DNA of 64,000 bases from Streptomyces sp. Je 1-79 (lineage in GTDB: Bacteria; Actinomycetota; Actinomycetes; Streptomycetales; Streptomycetaceae). The notes under the pieces are model-generated. The model ran no database searches and was not told where the DNA came from. It worked only from the letters and a program-made list of their open reading frames with translations. This document shows positions 24,075 through 33,871 of this stretch, piece after piece. The stretch's first letter is position 1. Every line of letters starts with the position of its first letter. The stretch spans positions 78,046-142,045 of the forward strand of contig NZ_JAMGSL010000014.1 of the NCBI RefSeq assembly GCF_025195125.1, given 5' to 3'. Position numbers and translations under genes: made by a program.

Positions 24075-26602
24075 TGCGGGTCCCGCTTTCTTGGCTGCGG
24101 GAGTACGTCGACCTGCCGGCGACGGAGACCGGACGCGACGTCCAGGCCAAGCTCATTCCGGCAGGACTCGAGGTCGAGACCGTCGAGCAGCTCGGCGCCG
24201 GCCTGACCGGCCCGCTGGTCGTCGGCAAGGTCCTCACCATCGAGGAGCTGACGGAGTTCAAGAAGCCCATCCGCTTCTGCACCGTCGACGTCGGCCAGGC
24301 CAACGGCACGGGCGAGCCCCAGGAGATCATCTGCGGCGCCCGGAACTTCGCCGAGGGCGACAAGGTCGTCGTGGCGCTGCCCGGCGCCGTGCTCCCCGGT
24401 GACTTCCGGATCGCCGAGCGCAAGACGTACGGCCGGGTCTCCCGCGGCATGATCTGCTCCGGCGACGAGCTGGGCATGGGCGACGACGGTTCGCACGGCA
24501 TCATCGTGCTGCCGCCCGAGCTCGAGATCGGCATCGACGCCACGAAGCTCCTGGAGCTGTACGACGAGGTCCTCGACATCGCCGTCACGCCCGACCGCGG
24601 CTACTGCCTCTCGATGCGCGGTATCGCCCGCGAGACCGCCATCGCGTACGGCCTGCCGCTGCGCGACCCGGCGCTCCTGGACGTGCCCGCCCCGAACTCG
24701 TACGGCTACCCGATCCAGGTCGCCGACCCGATCGGCTGCGACCGCTTCACCGCCCGTACGGTCGTCGGGGTCACGCCCGAGGCGCGTACCCCCCTCTGGA
24801 TGCAGCGCAGGCTCCAGAAGGCCGGCATGCGCACCGTCTCGCTCGCCGTCGACATCACCAACTACGTGATGCTGGAGCTCGGTCAGCCGCTGCACGCCTA
24901 CGACCGCACCCGGCTCGACGGCCCCATCGGCGTCCGCCGTGCCGCCGCCGGGGAGACGATCACCACGCTCGACGGGGTCAAGCGCGTCCTCGACTCCGGG
25001 GACCTGCTGATCACCGACAACAGCGGGCCCATCGGTCTCGCCGGTGTGATGGGCGGCGCCCACACGGAGATCGCCGACCCGGTGACCGACCCCGAGACGG
25101 GCATCGTCACGGGCACCACCGAGGTCGTCATCGAGGCCGCGCACTTCGACGCGATCTCGATCGCCCGTACGGCGCGCCGGCACAAGCTGGCCTCCGAGGC
25201 GTCCCGGCGCTTCGAGCGCGGGGTCGACCCGCAGGCCGCGGCCGCCGCCGCGCAGCGCTGCGTCGACCTGCTCGTGCTGCTCGCGGGCGGTACGGCCGAG
25301 GCCGGTGTCACCGAGATCGTCGCGCCGTCCGCGCCCCGCACGGTCACCATGCCGGCGAACCACCCGGACAAGGTCGCGGGCGTCTCCTACGGCCGCGAGA
25401 CCGTGGTCCGCCGCCTCCAGGAGATCGGCTGCGACGTCTACGGGCAGGACGAGCTCGTCGTCACCGTCCCGTCGTGGCGCCCCGACCTCTACGTGCCGAA
25501 CGACCTCGCCGAAGAGGTCATCCGGCTGGAGGGCTACGAGAACCTGCCCTCGACGCTGCCCAAGCCGCCCGCCGGGCGTGGCCTCACCGAGCGCCAGCGC
25601 ACCCACCGCCGGGTCGGCCGCGCGCTGGCCGGCGCCGGCTACGTGGAGGCGCTGAACTACCCGTTCATCGGCGCGCAGGTCTTCGACCAGCTCGGCCTGG
25701 AGGCGGACGACGCCCGCCGCCGTGTGGTCACGCTCGTCAACCCGCTCTCCGACGAGGAGCCCGCGCTCCGTACGACGCTGCTGCCGGGCCTGCTCGGCGC
25801 GCTGCGCCGCAACGACGGGCGCGGCAGCCACGACCTGGCGCTCTTCGAGACCGGTCTGGTCTTCCGGCCGGGCGAGCGGCAGGGCGTCGCCGTGCGGCTG
25901 CCCGTCGACCGTCGCCCCACCGACGAGGAGATCGCCACGGTCAACGCCGCGCTGCCCGCGCAGCCGCGCCGTGTCGCCGTCGTCCTCGCCGGCGCCCGCG
26001 AGCAGGCCGGCTGGTGGGGCAAGGGCCGCCCGACCGACTGGGCCGACGCGATCCAGGCGGCGCGCACCGTGGCCGCCGAGGCCGGTGTCGAGCTGATCAT
26101 CAGCGCCGACCAGCACGCCCCGTGGCACCCCGGCCGCTGCGCCGCGTTCCACGTGGTCGTGGACGGCGAGCAGGTGCTCGTCGGCCACGGCGGCGAGCTG
26201 CACCCGCGCGTCGTGAAGGCGCTCGGCCTGCCGGACCGCACCTGCGCGATGGAGCTGGACCTGGACCTGGTGGAGAAGGCGAACGAGGGCCCGCTGAAGG
26301 CCCCGGCCATCTCCTCGTTCCCGGTCGCCACGCAGGACGTCGCCCTGGTCGTCGACGCGTCGGTCCCGACCGCCACGGTCGAGGCCGCGCTGCGCGACGG
26401 CGCCGGTGAACTCCTGGAGGCCATCCGGCTGTTCGACGTGTACACCGGCGACCAGCTCGGCGAGGGCAAGAAGTCCCTGGCGTACGCGCTGAAGTTCCGC
26501 GCCACGGACCGCACCCTCACGGTCGACGAGGCCAGCGCCGCGCGCGACGCGGCCGTGGCCCTCGCGTCCGAGCGCACGGGCGCCGTACTGCGCGGCGCCT
26601 GA
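24074..26602 (+). CDS. pheT: Phenylalanine--tRNA ligase beta subunit
   Basis: 842 aa. MRVPLSWLREYVDLPATETG start, tRNA-binding OB fold (~40-150), B3/4 editing domain, B5 domain (~400-480), catalytic-like core and C-terminal FDX-ACB anticodon domain (FPVATQDVALVVDASVPTAT to the end). Performs tRNA recognition and removal of mischarged Tyr. Start overlaps the pheS stop, so the subunits are coupled. Followed by a very strong hairpin. Confidence 0.97.
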   Translation: MRVPLSWLREYVDLPATETGRDVQAKLIPAGLEVETVEQLGAGLTGPLVVGKVLTIEELTEFKKPIRFCTVDVGQANGTGEPQEIICGARNFAEGDKVVVALPGAVLPGDFRIAERKTYGRVSRGMICSGDELGMGDDGSHGIIVLPPELEIGIDATKLLELYDEVLDIAVTPDRGYCLSMRGIARETAIAYGLPLRDPALLDVPAPNSYGYPIQVADPIGCDRFTARTVVGVTPEARTPLWMQRRLQKAGMRTVSLAVDITNYVMLELGQPLHAYDRTRLDGPIGVRRAAAGETITTLDGVKRVLDSGDLLITDNSGPIGLAGVMGGAHTEIADPVTDPETGIVTGTTEVVIEAAHFDAISIARTARRHKLASEASRRFERGVDPQAAAAAAQRCVDLLVLLAGGTAEAGVTEIVAPSAPRTVTMPANHPDKVAGVSYGRETVVRRLQEIGCDVYGQDELVVTVPSWRPDLYVPNDLAEEVIRLEGYENLPSTLPKPPAGRGLTERQRTHRRVGRALAGAGYVEALNYPFIGAQVFDQLGLEADDARRRVVTLVNPLSDEEPALRTTLLPGLLGALRRNDGRGSHDLALFETGLVFRPGERQGVAVRLPVDRRPTDEEIATVNAALPAQPRRVAVVLAGAREQAGWWGKGRPTDWADAIQAARTVAAEAGVELIISADQHAPWHPGRCAAFHVVVDGEQVLVGHGGELHPRVVKALGLPDRTCAMELDLDLVEKANEGPLKAPAISSFPVATQDVALVVDASVPTATVEAALRDGAGELLEAIRLFDVYTGDQLGEGKKSLAYALKFRATDRTLTVDEASAARDAAVALASERTGAVLRGA

Positions 26603-26615
26603 GCGTTCCGCCCCC

Positions 26616-26657
26616 GGAGGGGGCCGACCCGGTGACACCACCGGGCCGGCCCCCTCC
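26616..26657 (+). terminator. Hairpin terminator after pheT
   Basis: GGAGGGGGCC (26616-26625) pairs with GGCCCCCTCC (26648-26657); CCCGGTG (26628-26634) pairs with CACCGGG (26639-26645); loop ACAC. Confidence 0.8.
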
Positions 26658-26887
26658 GGCGTTGCCGGAGGCCCCGCCGGTCGAGCCCGCGTACGAAGGG
26701 GCCGTGTCCGTGCGGGTGGCGGACGGGTGGCGTGGCGCGGCGCGTGGGGGGTGGTCACTCCTTCGGGTGAGATGTCCGGTCGCTGTTCCCTCGTGCCCCA
26801 CCCGGTCGGGAGAATCGACGCGGCCACAGGGGCGGGCCTGTGCGCCGCAGGGCCTTCGGGCGCTGCAGGGCTCAGGAAGGGCCGTGC

Positions 26888-27966
26888 ATGATCCGTACCA
26901 GGACGTTGCTCTCCGACGACTCCCGGCTGCGCCGGCTGGGACCACTCGCCCTTCCCACCCTCTGGGGTGCCGTGGCGGTGACCTGGAAACTCAGCTGTCT
27001 TTGGCACAGCAACCCGGCCTCCCCATGCGCATCGCGACCAGCGTGCTCTTCTTCACCGTCGGCACCGGGCTCGTTCTCGGCATCCGTCGTGGTCTCTCGC
27101 GCGAGCTGGAGCGGATGCGGGCCATCGCGGACGCCACCCAGCGGGTGCTGCTGCGCCCGCCGTCTCCGCGGCTCGACGGCCTGTCGGTCGCCGCCGGCCA
27201 GCTCTCCGCCTGGAGGGGCGCGGCCGTCGGCGGGGATCTGTACGAGGCGGTCGCCACGCCGTACGGGGTGCGGATCGTCATCGGCGACGTCCGGGGCCAC
27301 GGTCTCGCGGCTCTCGGCGCGGTGGTCGCCGTCCTCGGCAGTTTCCGCGAGGCCGCCCACGACGAGCCCGAACTCGGCGGGGTGCTGCGGCGGCTCGACC
27401 GGGCGCTCGCCCGTCACCTGCGGGAGCGGGCCCGTGACGAGCATCCGGCGGCCTGTGCGGGACGGGAGCCGGAGCACCCCGCGGCCGAGGAGTTCGTCAC
27501 CGTACTGCTCCTGGAGATCCACACGGACGGAGAGGTGTACGCCCTCAACTGCGGGCACCCCGGTCCGTACCGGATCGCCCACCGCGTGGAGGCCGTCCAC
27601 GCCGGCGACCCGCTCCCGCCGCTGGGCGCCTTCCCGCTGCCGGCCGACCTCTCCGCGTACCACTGCACCCGGCTCCTGCCGGGTGAGGCGCTCTTCCTGC
27701 ACACCGACGGCGCGCAGGACGCCCGTGACCGGGCGGGACGTTTCTTCGCCCTCGAACGGGTCCTGGCCGAGGCCGCCCGTGACGCGCCCGTCCCCCCGGC
27801 CGCGCTGGTCCGTCGTGTGCACGGCGCGCTGCTGCGGCACACCCGCGGCCGGCTCGCCGACGACGTGGCCCTGATGGTCGTCCGCAACGACCGGGTGCGG
27901 GTTCCGGCGCAGCCCGCCGAACCCGGGCTGCGCCGTACCCGACCTGCACCCTCCCCTCACTGTTGA
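26888..27966 (+). pseudogene. SpoIIE/PP2C-type serine phosphatase, frameshifted near 26996-27003
   Basis: The N-terminus (ATG 26888, AGGAAGG upstream) reads MIRTRTLLSDDSRLRRLGPL, one membrane segment and ends VTWKLSC in one frame; the remainder (LAQQPGLPMRIATSVLFFTV, then the phosphatase domain) is in the -1 frame. One missing base in TGTCTTTGG (TGTCCTTTGG would read C-P-L) joins them into a two-TM phosphatase of about 360 aa. Domain motifs after the shift are intact: GAAVGGDLYEAVA, VIGDVRGHGLAALG, LNCGHPGPY, HTDGAQDARD and RLADDVALMVV. Thus either a real recent mutation, a programmed slip, or a sequencing error. A shorter protein could start at ATG 27025 but has no ribosome site. Would control anti-anti-sigma or other phosphoproteins. 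Confidence 0.75.
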
Positions 27967-28232
27967 GCGACGGGACATGAGGCCGGCGCCGCCCGGACCG
28001 CCTGGGAGTGTCGGGCAGGTCGGCGGGCGGGCGGCGCGGGGCGGGCCGCCGCACTGTACGAGGGGGGAGCCCGGCGGCCCGGGTCGCCTTGCGGCGAGGG
28101 GTTCAGTCAACCGGCACGGGGGCCACGGCGGCAGCGCGCTCGGGCCGGAAGAACGGGCACTTCATTCACACCCCGTGCGAAACCGCCCGCCGGTACGGTG
28201 GCCGGGCGCGGACCGAGTTCACCGGAGGGGCC

Positions 28233-29570
28233 ATGCAGCCCAACACCCTGCTCGACGCCCTGCTGGACGAAGCCGGCATCTCGCGGGCCGGCCTCGCCGC
28301 ACATGTGAACCGGGCGGGCCGCGCCCGGGGCCTCGCCCTGCGGTACGAACACACCGCTGTGGCGCGCTGGTTGAAGGGCCAGCGGCCGCGCGGCCAGGTG
28401 CCGGACCTGATCTGCGAGGTGCTCGGGGTGCGGCTGCACCGGGCGGTCACGCTCGACGACATCGGCCTGGGCGTCGGCGGCGACGCCGTCGGACAGAGCT
28501 CCCCGCTCTCCGGGTTCGTCGAGCGGGCCACCGCCCTGTGGCGCTCCGACGAGCAGCAGCGGCCGCACATACTCGGTGCGCAGGCCGTGACCGGCACGCC
28601 CGCCGTGATGCCCGTCTGGGAGTGGGAGAACCCACCGGAGGACTCCGACGTCTCCCGCGACGGCCGGACGCGGGTCTCGATGGCCGACATCACGATGCTC
28701 GGCGCCGCCCGGGCGCACTACGAGCAGATGTACCGCAAGGCCGGCGGTGTGGCGACCCGGGTGCGGATCGTCGGCTTCCTCAACGCCGAGGCCGCGCCGC
28801 TGCTGCGCGGCGCGTACAGCGACGGTCTGGGCAGGGAGCTGCACCGCGCCACGGGCGGCCTGGTCGCGGTGGCGGGCATCTGCGCGTACGACTCCGACGC
28901 CCACGGACTGGCACAGCGCTACTTCCACCAGGCGCTGCGGCTGGCGAAGGCGAGCGGGGACCGCGGTCTCGGCGCCTATGTGATCGCGCTGCTCGTCAAC
29001 CAGTCGTTGTTCATGGGGGAGTACCGGCAGGCGGTGGCCTTCGCCGAGGCGGCGCTGCGGTCCGCCGGTCGGCAGATCACGCCGGCGCTCGCCGCCGATC
29101 TCTCCGCGATGCAGGCGAAGGCGTACGCCCATCTCGACGACGGGGCGGCGGCGTTGGCCTGTATCAGGCGCGCGGAGGCGGAGGCGGAGCGGATCCGGCC
29201 GGGGCACGAGCCGGCGGAGACCGGCTACGTCCAGCCGGGGCTGGTCGATGTGCAGGTGGCGGAGGCGCTGCTCAGTCTGGGTGATCTTCCCGCGGCGGCG
29301 GAGCACGCGCGGGCGGCCGTGGACACACCGGCGCACGACCGGGGCCGGGTCCACCGGCTGGCGATGCTCTGTCAGATCGAGCTGCGGCAGGGGGAGGCGG
29401 ACGCCGCGGCGCGGACGGCCGTGGAGATGACCGAGCGGGCGCGCGGGATGGAGTCGCGGAGGCTGCGCGACCGGCTGCGGCTGGTCCGGGAGTATCTGCT
29501 GGCCACCGACTGCGGGGACGCGAGACAGGCGGCCGAACTCATCGACGGGGCGCTACGCGTTCCCCTGTGA
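28233..29570 (+). CDS. HTH/TPR-type regulatory protein
   Basis: 445 aa. The N-terminal ~75 residues (ALLDEAGISRAGLAAHVNRA, then AVARWLKGQRPRG) resemble a degenerate helix-turn-helix; the C-terminal 250 residues are alpha-helical with TPR-like repeats (AYVIALLVNQSLFMGEYRQA, ALRSAGRQITPALAADLSAM, AEALLSLGDLPAAAEHARAA). Streptomyces carry many such proteins resembling developmental regulators. ATG 28233 follows GGAGGGG. No obvious neighbour target. Family function is not defined. Confidence 0.85.
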   Translation: MQPNTLLDALLDEAGISRAGLAAHVNRAGRARGLALRYEHTAVARWLKGQRPRGQVPDLICEVLGVRLHRAVTLDDIGLGVGGDAVGQSSPLSGFVERATALWRSDEQQRPHILGAQAVTGTPAVMPVWEWENPPEDSDVSRDGRTRVSMADITMLGAARAHYEQMYRKAGGVATRVRIVGFLNAEAAPLLRGAYSDGLGRELHRATGGLVAVAGICAYDSDAHGLAQRYFHQALRLAKASGDRGLGAYVIALLVNQSLFMGEYRQAVAFAEAALRSAGRQITPALAADLSAMQAKAYAHLDDGAAALACIRRAEAEAERIRPGHEPAETGYVQPGLVDVQVAEALLSLGDLPAAAEHARAAVDTPAHDRGRVHRLAMLCQIELRQGEADAAARTAVEMTERARGMESRRLRDRLRLVREYLLATDCGDARQAAELIDGALRVPL

Positions 29571-29621
29571 GCCCCGGACTGCTGCCATATTGCCACCGAC
29601 CAATCGGAAGGTGGCAGAAAC

Positions 29622-30152
29622 GTGCAGTGGACGAAACTAAGCGAACAGCCTGTCTATGAGAACCGCTGGTTCCGGGTGAACCTCGCGGACGTCGAGCTCC
29701 CCGACGGCCGCCACCTCGACCACTATCTGATCCGGCTCCGCCCGGTCGCCGTCGCGACCGCCGTCAACGAGGCCAACGAAGTCCTCATGCTCTGGCGGCA
29801 CCGCTTCATCACCGACAGCTGGGGCTGGGAACTGGCCGCCGGTGTCGTCGAGGACGGTGAGGAGCTCGCGACGGCCGCGGCCCGCGAGATGGAGGAGGAG
29901 ACGGGCTGGCGCCCCGGGCCCCTGCGCCATCTCCTCACCGTCGAGCCCTCCAACGGCCTCACCGACGCCCGGCACCATCTCTACTGGGCCGAGGAGGCCA
30001 CGTACATCGGACCGCCCGAGGACGACTTCGAGTCGTCACGGCGTGAGTGGATACCGCTCAAACTGGTCCCGGACATGATCGCCCGGGGCGAGATCCCGGC
30101 CGCCAACATGGCCGCCGGGCTGCTGATGCTCCACCATCTGCGCCTCGGCTGA
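29622..30152 (+). CDS. Nudix hydrolase
   Basis: 176 aa. Nudix box GVVEDGEELATAAAREMEEE followed by TGW (~residues 72-94) has all catalytic Glu residues; preceding WGWELAAG and following LTVEPSNGLTDARHHLYWAE resemble ADP-ribose pyrophosphatases. Hydrolyses a nucleoside diphosphate linked to another group; precise substrate unknown. GTG 29622 follows GGAAGG. 51 bases after the TPR-type regulator gene. Confidence 0.92.
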   Translation: MQWTKLSEQPVYENRWFRVNLADVELPDGRHLDHYLIRLRPVAVATAVNEANEVLMLWRHRFITDSWGWELAAGVVEDGEELATAAAREMEEETGWRPGPLRHLLTVEPSNGLTDARHHLYWAEEATYIGPPEDDFESSRREWIPLKLVPDMIARGEIPAANMAAGLLMLHHLRLG

Positions 30153-30254
30153 CCAGCCCGGCCGCCGTGCGTCGTCAACGGCGCAACCGTGCCGCAGAAC
30201 GCCGAACGGCCCGTACCTGTGCGGGTGTACGGGCCGAACGGTGATCGGTGGGGC

Positions 30255-31127
30255 TCAGGGGTACGGATAGAAGCCCGAGCCCGTCTTGCGGCCGAGCCTG
30301 CCCGCGTCCACCATCCGCTGGAGGAGCGGGGGAGCGGCGTACAGCGGCTCCTTGTACTCGGTGTACATCGAGTCGGCGATCGAGGCGATGGTGTCCAGGC
30401 CGATCAGGTCGGCGAGCTTCAGCGGGCCCATCGGGTGGGCGCAGCCGTACTCCATGCCGTTGTCGATGTCCTCGCGGCTGGCGATGCCCGATTCGAACAT
30501 CCGGATCGCCGAGAGCAGGTACGGCACCAGCAGGGCGTTGACGACGAAGCCGGAACGGTCCTGCGCGCGGATCGCGTGCTTGCCGAGGATCTTCTCGGCG
30601 AAGACCTGGGCGCGGCTGATCGTGCCCTCGGAGGTGGTGAGGGCCGGGATCAGCTCCACCAGCTTCTGCACCGGCGCGGGATTGAAGAAGTGGATCCCGA
30701 TCACGCTGTCCGGGCGGGAGGTCGCCACGGCCAGCTTCACCAGCGGGATCGAGGAGGTGTTGGAGGCCAGGATCGCGTCGGGCCGGGTCATCACCTGGTC
30801 GAGCACCTGGAAGATCTCGGTCTTGACCTGCTCGTTCTCCACCACGGCCTCGATGACGAGGTCGCGGTCGGCGAACTCGCCCAGGTCGGTGGTGAAGCTG
30901 AGGCGCGCCAGCGTCGCGTCGCGCTCCTCGTCGCTGATCTTGCCGCGCTCGGCGGCCTTGGCGAGCGAGTTGTAGAGCCGCGTACGGCCGATCTCCAGCG
31001 CCTCGCCGGTCGTCTCGGCGACCATCACCTCGAGACCGCTGCGGGCACACACCTCCGCGATGCCCGCGCCCATCTGGCCGCAGCCCACCACTCCGACGCG
31101 CTCAATGTCGGCCATGGAGTCCGTCAC
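30255..31127 (-). CDS. 3-hydroxybutyryl-CoA dehydrogenase (3-hydroxyacyl-CoA dehydrogenase family)
   Basis: 290 aa. NAD-binding GVVGCGQMGAGIAEV, VIEAVVENEQVKTEIF, SNTSSIPL, catalytic His region GIHFFNPAPVQKLVELIP and C-terminal helical domain GYGCAHPMGPL-like segment (MEYGCAHPMGPLKLADLIGL). Oxidises (S)-3-hydroxybutyryl-CoA, or the reverse, in butanoate/PHB-type metabolism. GTG 31125-31127 with AAAGG six bases upstream is preferred; ATG 31115 (MADIERVG) is equally plausible. Monocistronic. Confidence 0.93.
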   Translation of the reverse strand: MTDSMADIERVGVVGCGQMGAGIAEVCARSGLEVMVAETTGEALEIGRTRLYNSLAKAAERGKISDEERDATLARLSFTTDLGEFADRDLVIEAVVENEQVKTEIFQVLDQVMTRPDAILASNTSSIPLVKLAVATSRPDSVIGIHFFNPAPVQKLVELIPALTTSEGTISRAQVFAEKILGKHAIRAQDRSGFVVNALLVPYLLSAIRMFESGIASREDIDNGMEYGCAHPMGPLKLADLIGLDTIASIADSMYTEYKEPLYAAPPLLQRMVDAGRLGRKTGSGFYPYP

Positions 31128-31284
31128 CTCGTGCCTTTCGCTTTTCTCTGGCAGCGGGCCCCGTGTGATTCCGGTGCGCCGCCTCGACCCCACGACGTTA
31201 CCGCTCATTAACCGATGATCGATCGGCCGGGGCGGGCATGATCTGCCCATGTGTGTGACCTATCCGACACCTGAGGGGTGACAT

Positions 31285-32562
31285 ATGGGACTCATCGGCA
31301 GAAGAGGGTTCGTGACGGGCGCCGCACTTTCGGCGCTCTCCGCCGTCGGCGGCGGCAGCGCGGCGGGCGCGACGGATGGAGCGGGCACGGAACGCGCGGA
31401 CATGAAGGCGTCGGGGCGGAGGAAACCGAAGGCGGGGGGTGAGTTCCGCGGTGTGTGGCTGGCGACGATCGCCAACGTCGACTGGCCCTCCGCCCCGGGC
31501 CTCGCGGCCGAGCGGCAACGGGCCGAACTCCTCGCCCATTTGGACACGGCCGTGGAGCGCAGGCTGAACACCGTGATGCTCCAGGTGCGGCCGAGCGCGG
31601 ACGCCCTGTGGCCCTCCCCGCACGAGCCGTGGGCGGAGTGCCTCACCGGGGTGCAGGGCCGCGACCCCGGCTGGGACCCGTTGGGAACGGCCGTCGAGGA
31701 GGCCCACAAGCGGGGCCTGGAGCTGCACGCCTGGTTCAACCCGTACCGAGTGGCGAATCACACGGACCCCACCCGGCTGACCCCCGACCACCCGGCCCGT
31801 CGCAATCCGCGGTGGGTCGTCGCGTACGGCGGCAAGCTCTACTACAACCCCGGCCTGCCGGAGGTCCGCCGCTTCGTCCAGGACGCGATGCTCGACGCGG
31901 TCCGCCGCTACGGCATCGACGCCGTGCACTGGGACGACTACTTCTACCCGTACCCCGTCGCCGGTCAGGTCTTCGACGACGACGACGCCTACGCGCAGTA
32001 CGGCGGGAACTTCCCCGACCGGGCGGCCTGGCGGCGGAACAACATCGATCTCCTGGTCTCCGAGACGTCCGCCCGGATCAAGGAGATCGACCCGCAGCAG
32101 ACCTTCGGGATCAGCCCCTTCGGGATCTGGCGCAACGCCGACACCGACCCGGCGGGTTCGGACACCCCGATGGGGCTCCAGACCTACGACGATCTCCACG
32201 CCGACACCAGGAAATGGGTCAAGGAGGGGTGGATCGACTACATCGTCCCGCAGCTGTACTGGCACATTGGCTTCGAGTCGGCGGACTACGCCAAGCTCGT
32301 GCCCTGGTGGGAGGCGGCGGTCCGGGGCACCGGCGTCCGCCTGTACATCGGTGAGGCGCTCTACAAGTGCGGTGACCCCGCCCAGCCGGCCGCGTGGCAG
32401 GATCCGAAGGAGCTCTCCCGCCATCTGACGCTCGCCGGCCGCTACCCGGGGGTGGGCGGGCACGGCTTCTTCTCGGCGACGCAGGTCGCCGCGGACCGGA
32501 TCGGGGCGATGGCCACGGTGGTGGCCGACCACTACCCGACCTCGGCCCTCCCGGCGCGGTAG
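31285..32562 (+). CDS. Secreted GHL10 (DUF187, YngK-like) glycosyl hydrolase-family protein
   Basis: 425 aa. Twin-arginine signal peptide (GRRGFVTGAALSALSAVGGG), then FRGVWLATIANVDWPS, LEHAWFNPYRVA-type motif (LELHAWFNPYRVANHTDPTR), DAVHWDDYFYPYP and IVPQLYWHIG, which are diagnostic of the GHL10 clan. Expected to be exported folded and to cleave an extracellular glycan; substrate is unknown. Catalytic acids likely include Asp of HWDDYF. ATG 31285; upstream GAGGGG. Confidence 0.9.
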   Translation: MGLIGRRGFVTGAALSALSAVGGGSAAGATDGAGTERADMKASGRRKPKAGGEFRGVWLATIANVDWPSAPGLAAERQRAELLAHLDTAVERRLNTVMLQVRPSADALWPSPHEPWAECLTGVQGRDPGWDPLGTAVEEAHKRGLELHAWFNPYRVANHTDPTRLTPDHPARRNPRWVVAYGGKLYYNPGLPEVRRFVQDAMLDAVRRYGIDAVHWDDYFYPYPVAGQVFDDDDAYAQYGGNFPDRAAWRRNNIDLLVSETSARIKEIDPQQTFGISPFGIWRNADTDPAGSDTPMGLQTYDDLHADTRKWVKEGWIDYIVPQLYWHIGFESADYAKLVPWWEAAVRGTGVRLYIGEALYKCGDPAQPAAWQDPKELSRHLTLAGRYPGVGGHGFFSATQVAADRIGAMATVVADHYPTSALPAR

Positions 32563-32572
32563 ACCGCTCGGA

Positions 32573-32767
32573 TCACATCTTGTCGTGGTGGCGTACGACG
32601 GTGTCGGGGCCCGGAGCCATCAGGGCCTCGTGGCCGTCGTCGTCGAACTTGACGCGGTACGGGGGGTTGCCGTTCTCGCCGAGTACCTGAAGAACCTCGG
32701 CCGTACGGTCGTGCTGACCGACGGTCCGGCCGTGCACCAGCAGTTTGTCGCCCACGTTCGCTTCCAT
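32573..32767 (-). CDS. DUF1918 small protein
   Basis: 64 aa. MEANVGDKLLVHGRTVGQHD and the Tyr/Phe-rich PPYRVKFDDDGHEALMAPGP are the whole DUF1918 domain, a small beta-barrel of unknown role common in actinobacteria. Start preceded by GAGGTCACC (complement). Ends 10 bases from the convergent GHL10 stop. Confidence 0.9.
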   Translation of the reverse strand: MEANVGDKLLVHGRTVGQHDRTAEVLQVLGENGNPPYRVKFDDDGHEALMAPGPDTVVRHHDKM

Positions 32768-32887
32768 CGGGGTGACCTCCTCGCGGCCGTGTTAGTCCTG
32801 CTTCGCAGTCTATGTCCGCCATTGTGACCCCCGTCACTCCGGGGCGCGCGCTCAGTCCCGACTCCAGGCGCGCGCGGTCCCGGGGCC

Positions 32888-33871
32888 TCAGCTCTTCGCG
32901 CGCTGGGTCACGGCGATGCAGACGAGCACGGCGGCGGCGGTCAGCGGCGCGGCGGGGGAGAGGGTCTCGTCGAGCAGCGTCACCGACCAGAAGAGGGTCA
33001 GCAGGGGCTGGGCGAGCTGGAGCTGGCTGGCCTTGGGGATGCCGATGGCCGCCATGCCCCGGTACCAGACGTACAGGCCGAAGAAGGTGGAGCCCGCGGC
33101 GACCCAGATCAGCCCGGCGATGCCGTGGGCGTTCAGGTGGACGGGTTCGAGACAGAGGGCGACGGCCGAGCCGACGGCCATGAGCGGCAGGCAGAGGATC
33201 AGGGCCCAGCCGACGACCTGCCAGCCAGGCATGGACTGCGCCAGCCGGCCGCCCTCGGTGTAGCCGGCCGCGCAGACCAGGAGCGCGCCGAAGAGGTACA
33301 GGTCGCCCGTGGACAGGGCGCCGCCGCTCTGCTGGAGCGTGAAGGCGAGGACGACCACGGCGCCCGAGACGGCCGCGATCCAGAACGTACGGGAGGGTCG
33401 CCGGCCGGTACGGATCGCGGCGAAGGCCGCCGTGGTGAGCGGCAGCAGGCCCACGACCACGGCCGCGTGCGAGGTCGTGGAGGTCTGCAGGGCGAGGGTC
33501 GTCAGGAGGGGGAAGCCCACCACGACACCACCGGCCACGACCGCGAGGCCGGCCCAGTGGCGCCGCTCGGGCAACGGGACCCTGCCCCGCGGCCTGCCCC
33601 GCCCGCTCGGGGCCGCCCCCGCCGTGAGCAGGAAGGCGCCCGCGATGAGAGCGGCGAGCGTCGAGCGCACGGCGACGAGGGACCAGGGGCCGAAGCTCTC
33701 CAGCCCCCAGGCGGTGGAGGGGAAGGTGAGCGAGAACGCGACCACGCCGAGACCGGCGAGGAGCGTGCCGCGGGCCTCCGGGGAAGCCGCCTGGCCGCCC
33801 TCGGCCCGAGGCTCCGTGGAGCCGTCGACCGCTATCGTGGTGGTGGGAGTAGCGCTATTCTGTGCTGTCAT
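32888..33871 (-). CDS. EamA-family (DMT) transporter
   Basis: 327 aa. Ten hydrophobic segments in two EamA halves (GVVAFSLTFPSTAWGLESFG, ASQLQLAQPLLTLFWSVTLL). Cytoplasmic-membrane exporter of metabolites or amino acids. ATG 33869-33871 has no ribosome site and overlaps the start of the divergent MocR gene; a TACGCT box on this strand lies 5 bases upstream, so the mRNA is probably leaderless. MocR regulators commonly control an adjacent DMT exporter. Confidence 0.88.
   Translation of the reverse strand: MTAQNSATPTTTIAVDGSTEPRAEGGQAASPEARGTLLAGLGVVAFSLTFPSTAWGLESFGPWSLVAVRSTLAALIAGAFLLTAGAAPSGRGRPRGRVPLPERRHWAGLAVVAGGVVVGFPLLTTLALQTSTTSHAAVVVGLLPLTTAAFAAIRTGRRPSRTFWIAAVSGAVVVLAFTLQQSGGALSTGDLYLFGALLVCAAGYTEGGRLAQSMPGWQVVGWALILCLPLMAVGSAVALCLEPVHLNAHGIAGLIWVAAGSTFFGLYVWYRGMAAIGIPKASQLQLAQPLLTLFWSVTLLDETLSPAAPLTAAAVLVCIAVTQRAKS

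Noticed and set aside
23810..27007. Minus-strand open frame of over 1000 codons opposite pheT
   Set aside because: Composition is a GC-rich antisense shadow (Gly/Asp/Val-rich) with no domain; pheT is unambiguous.
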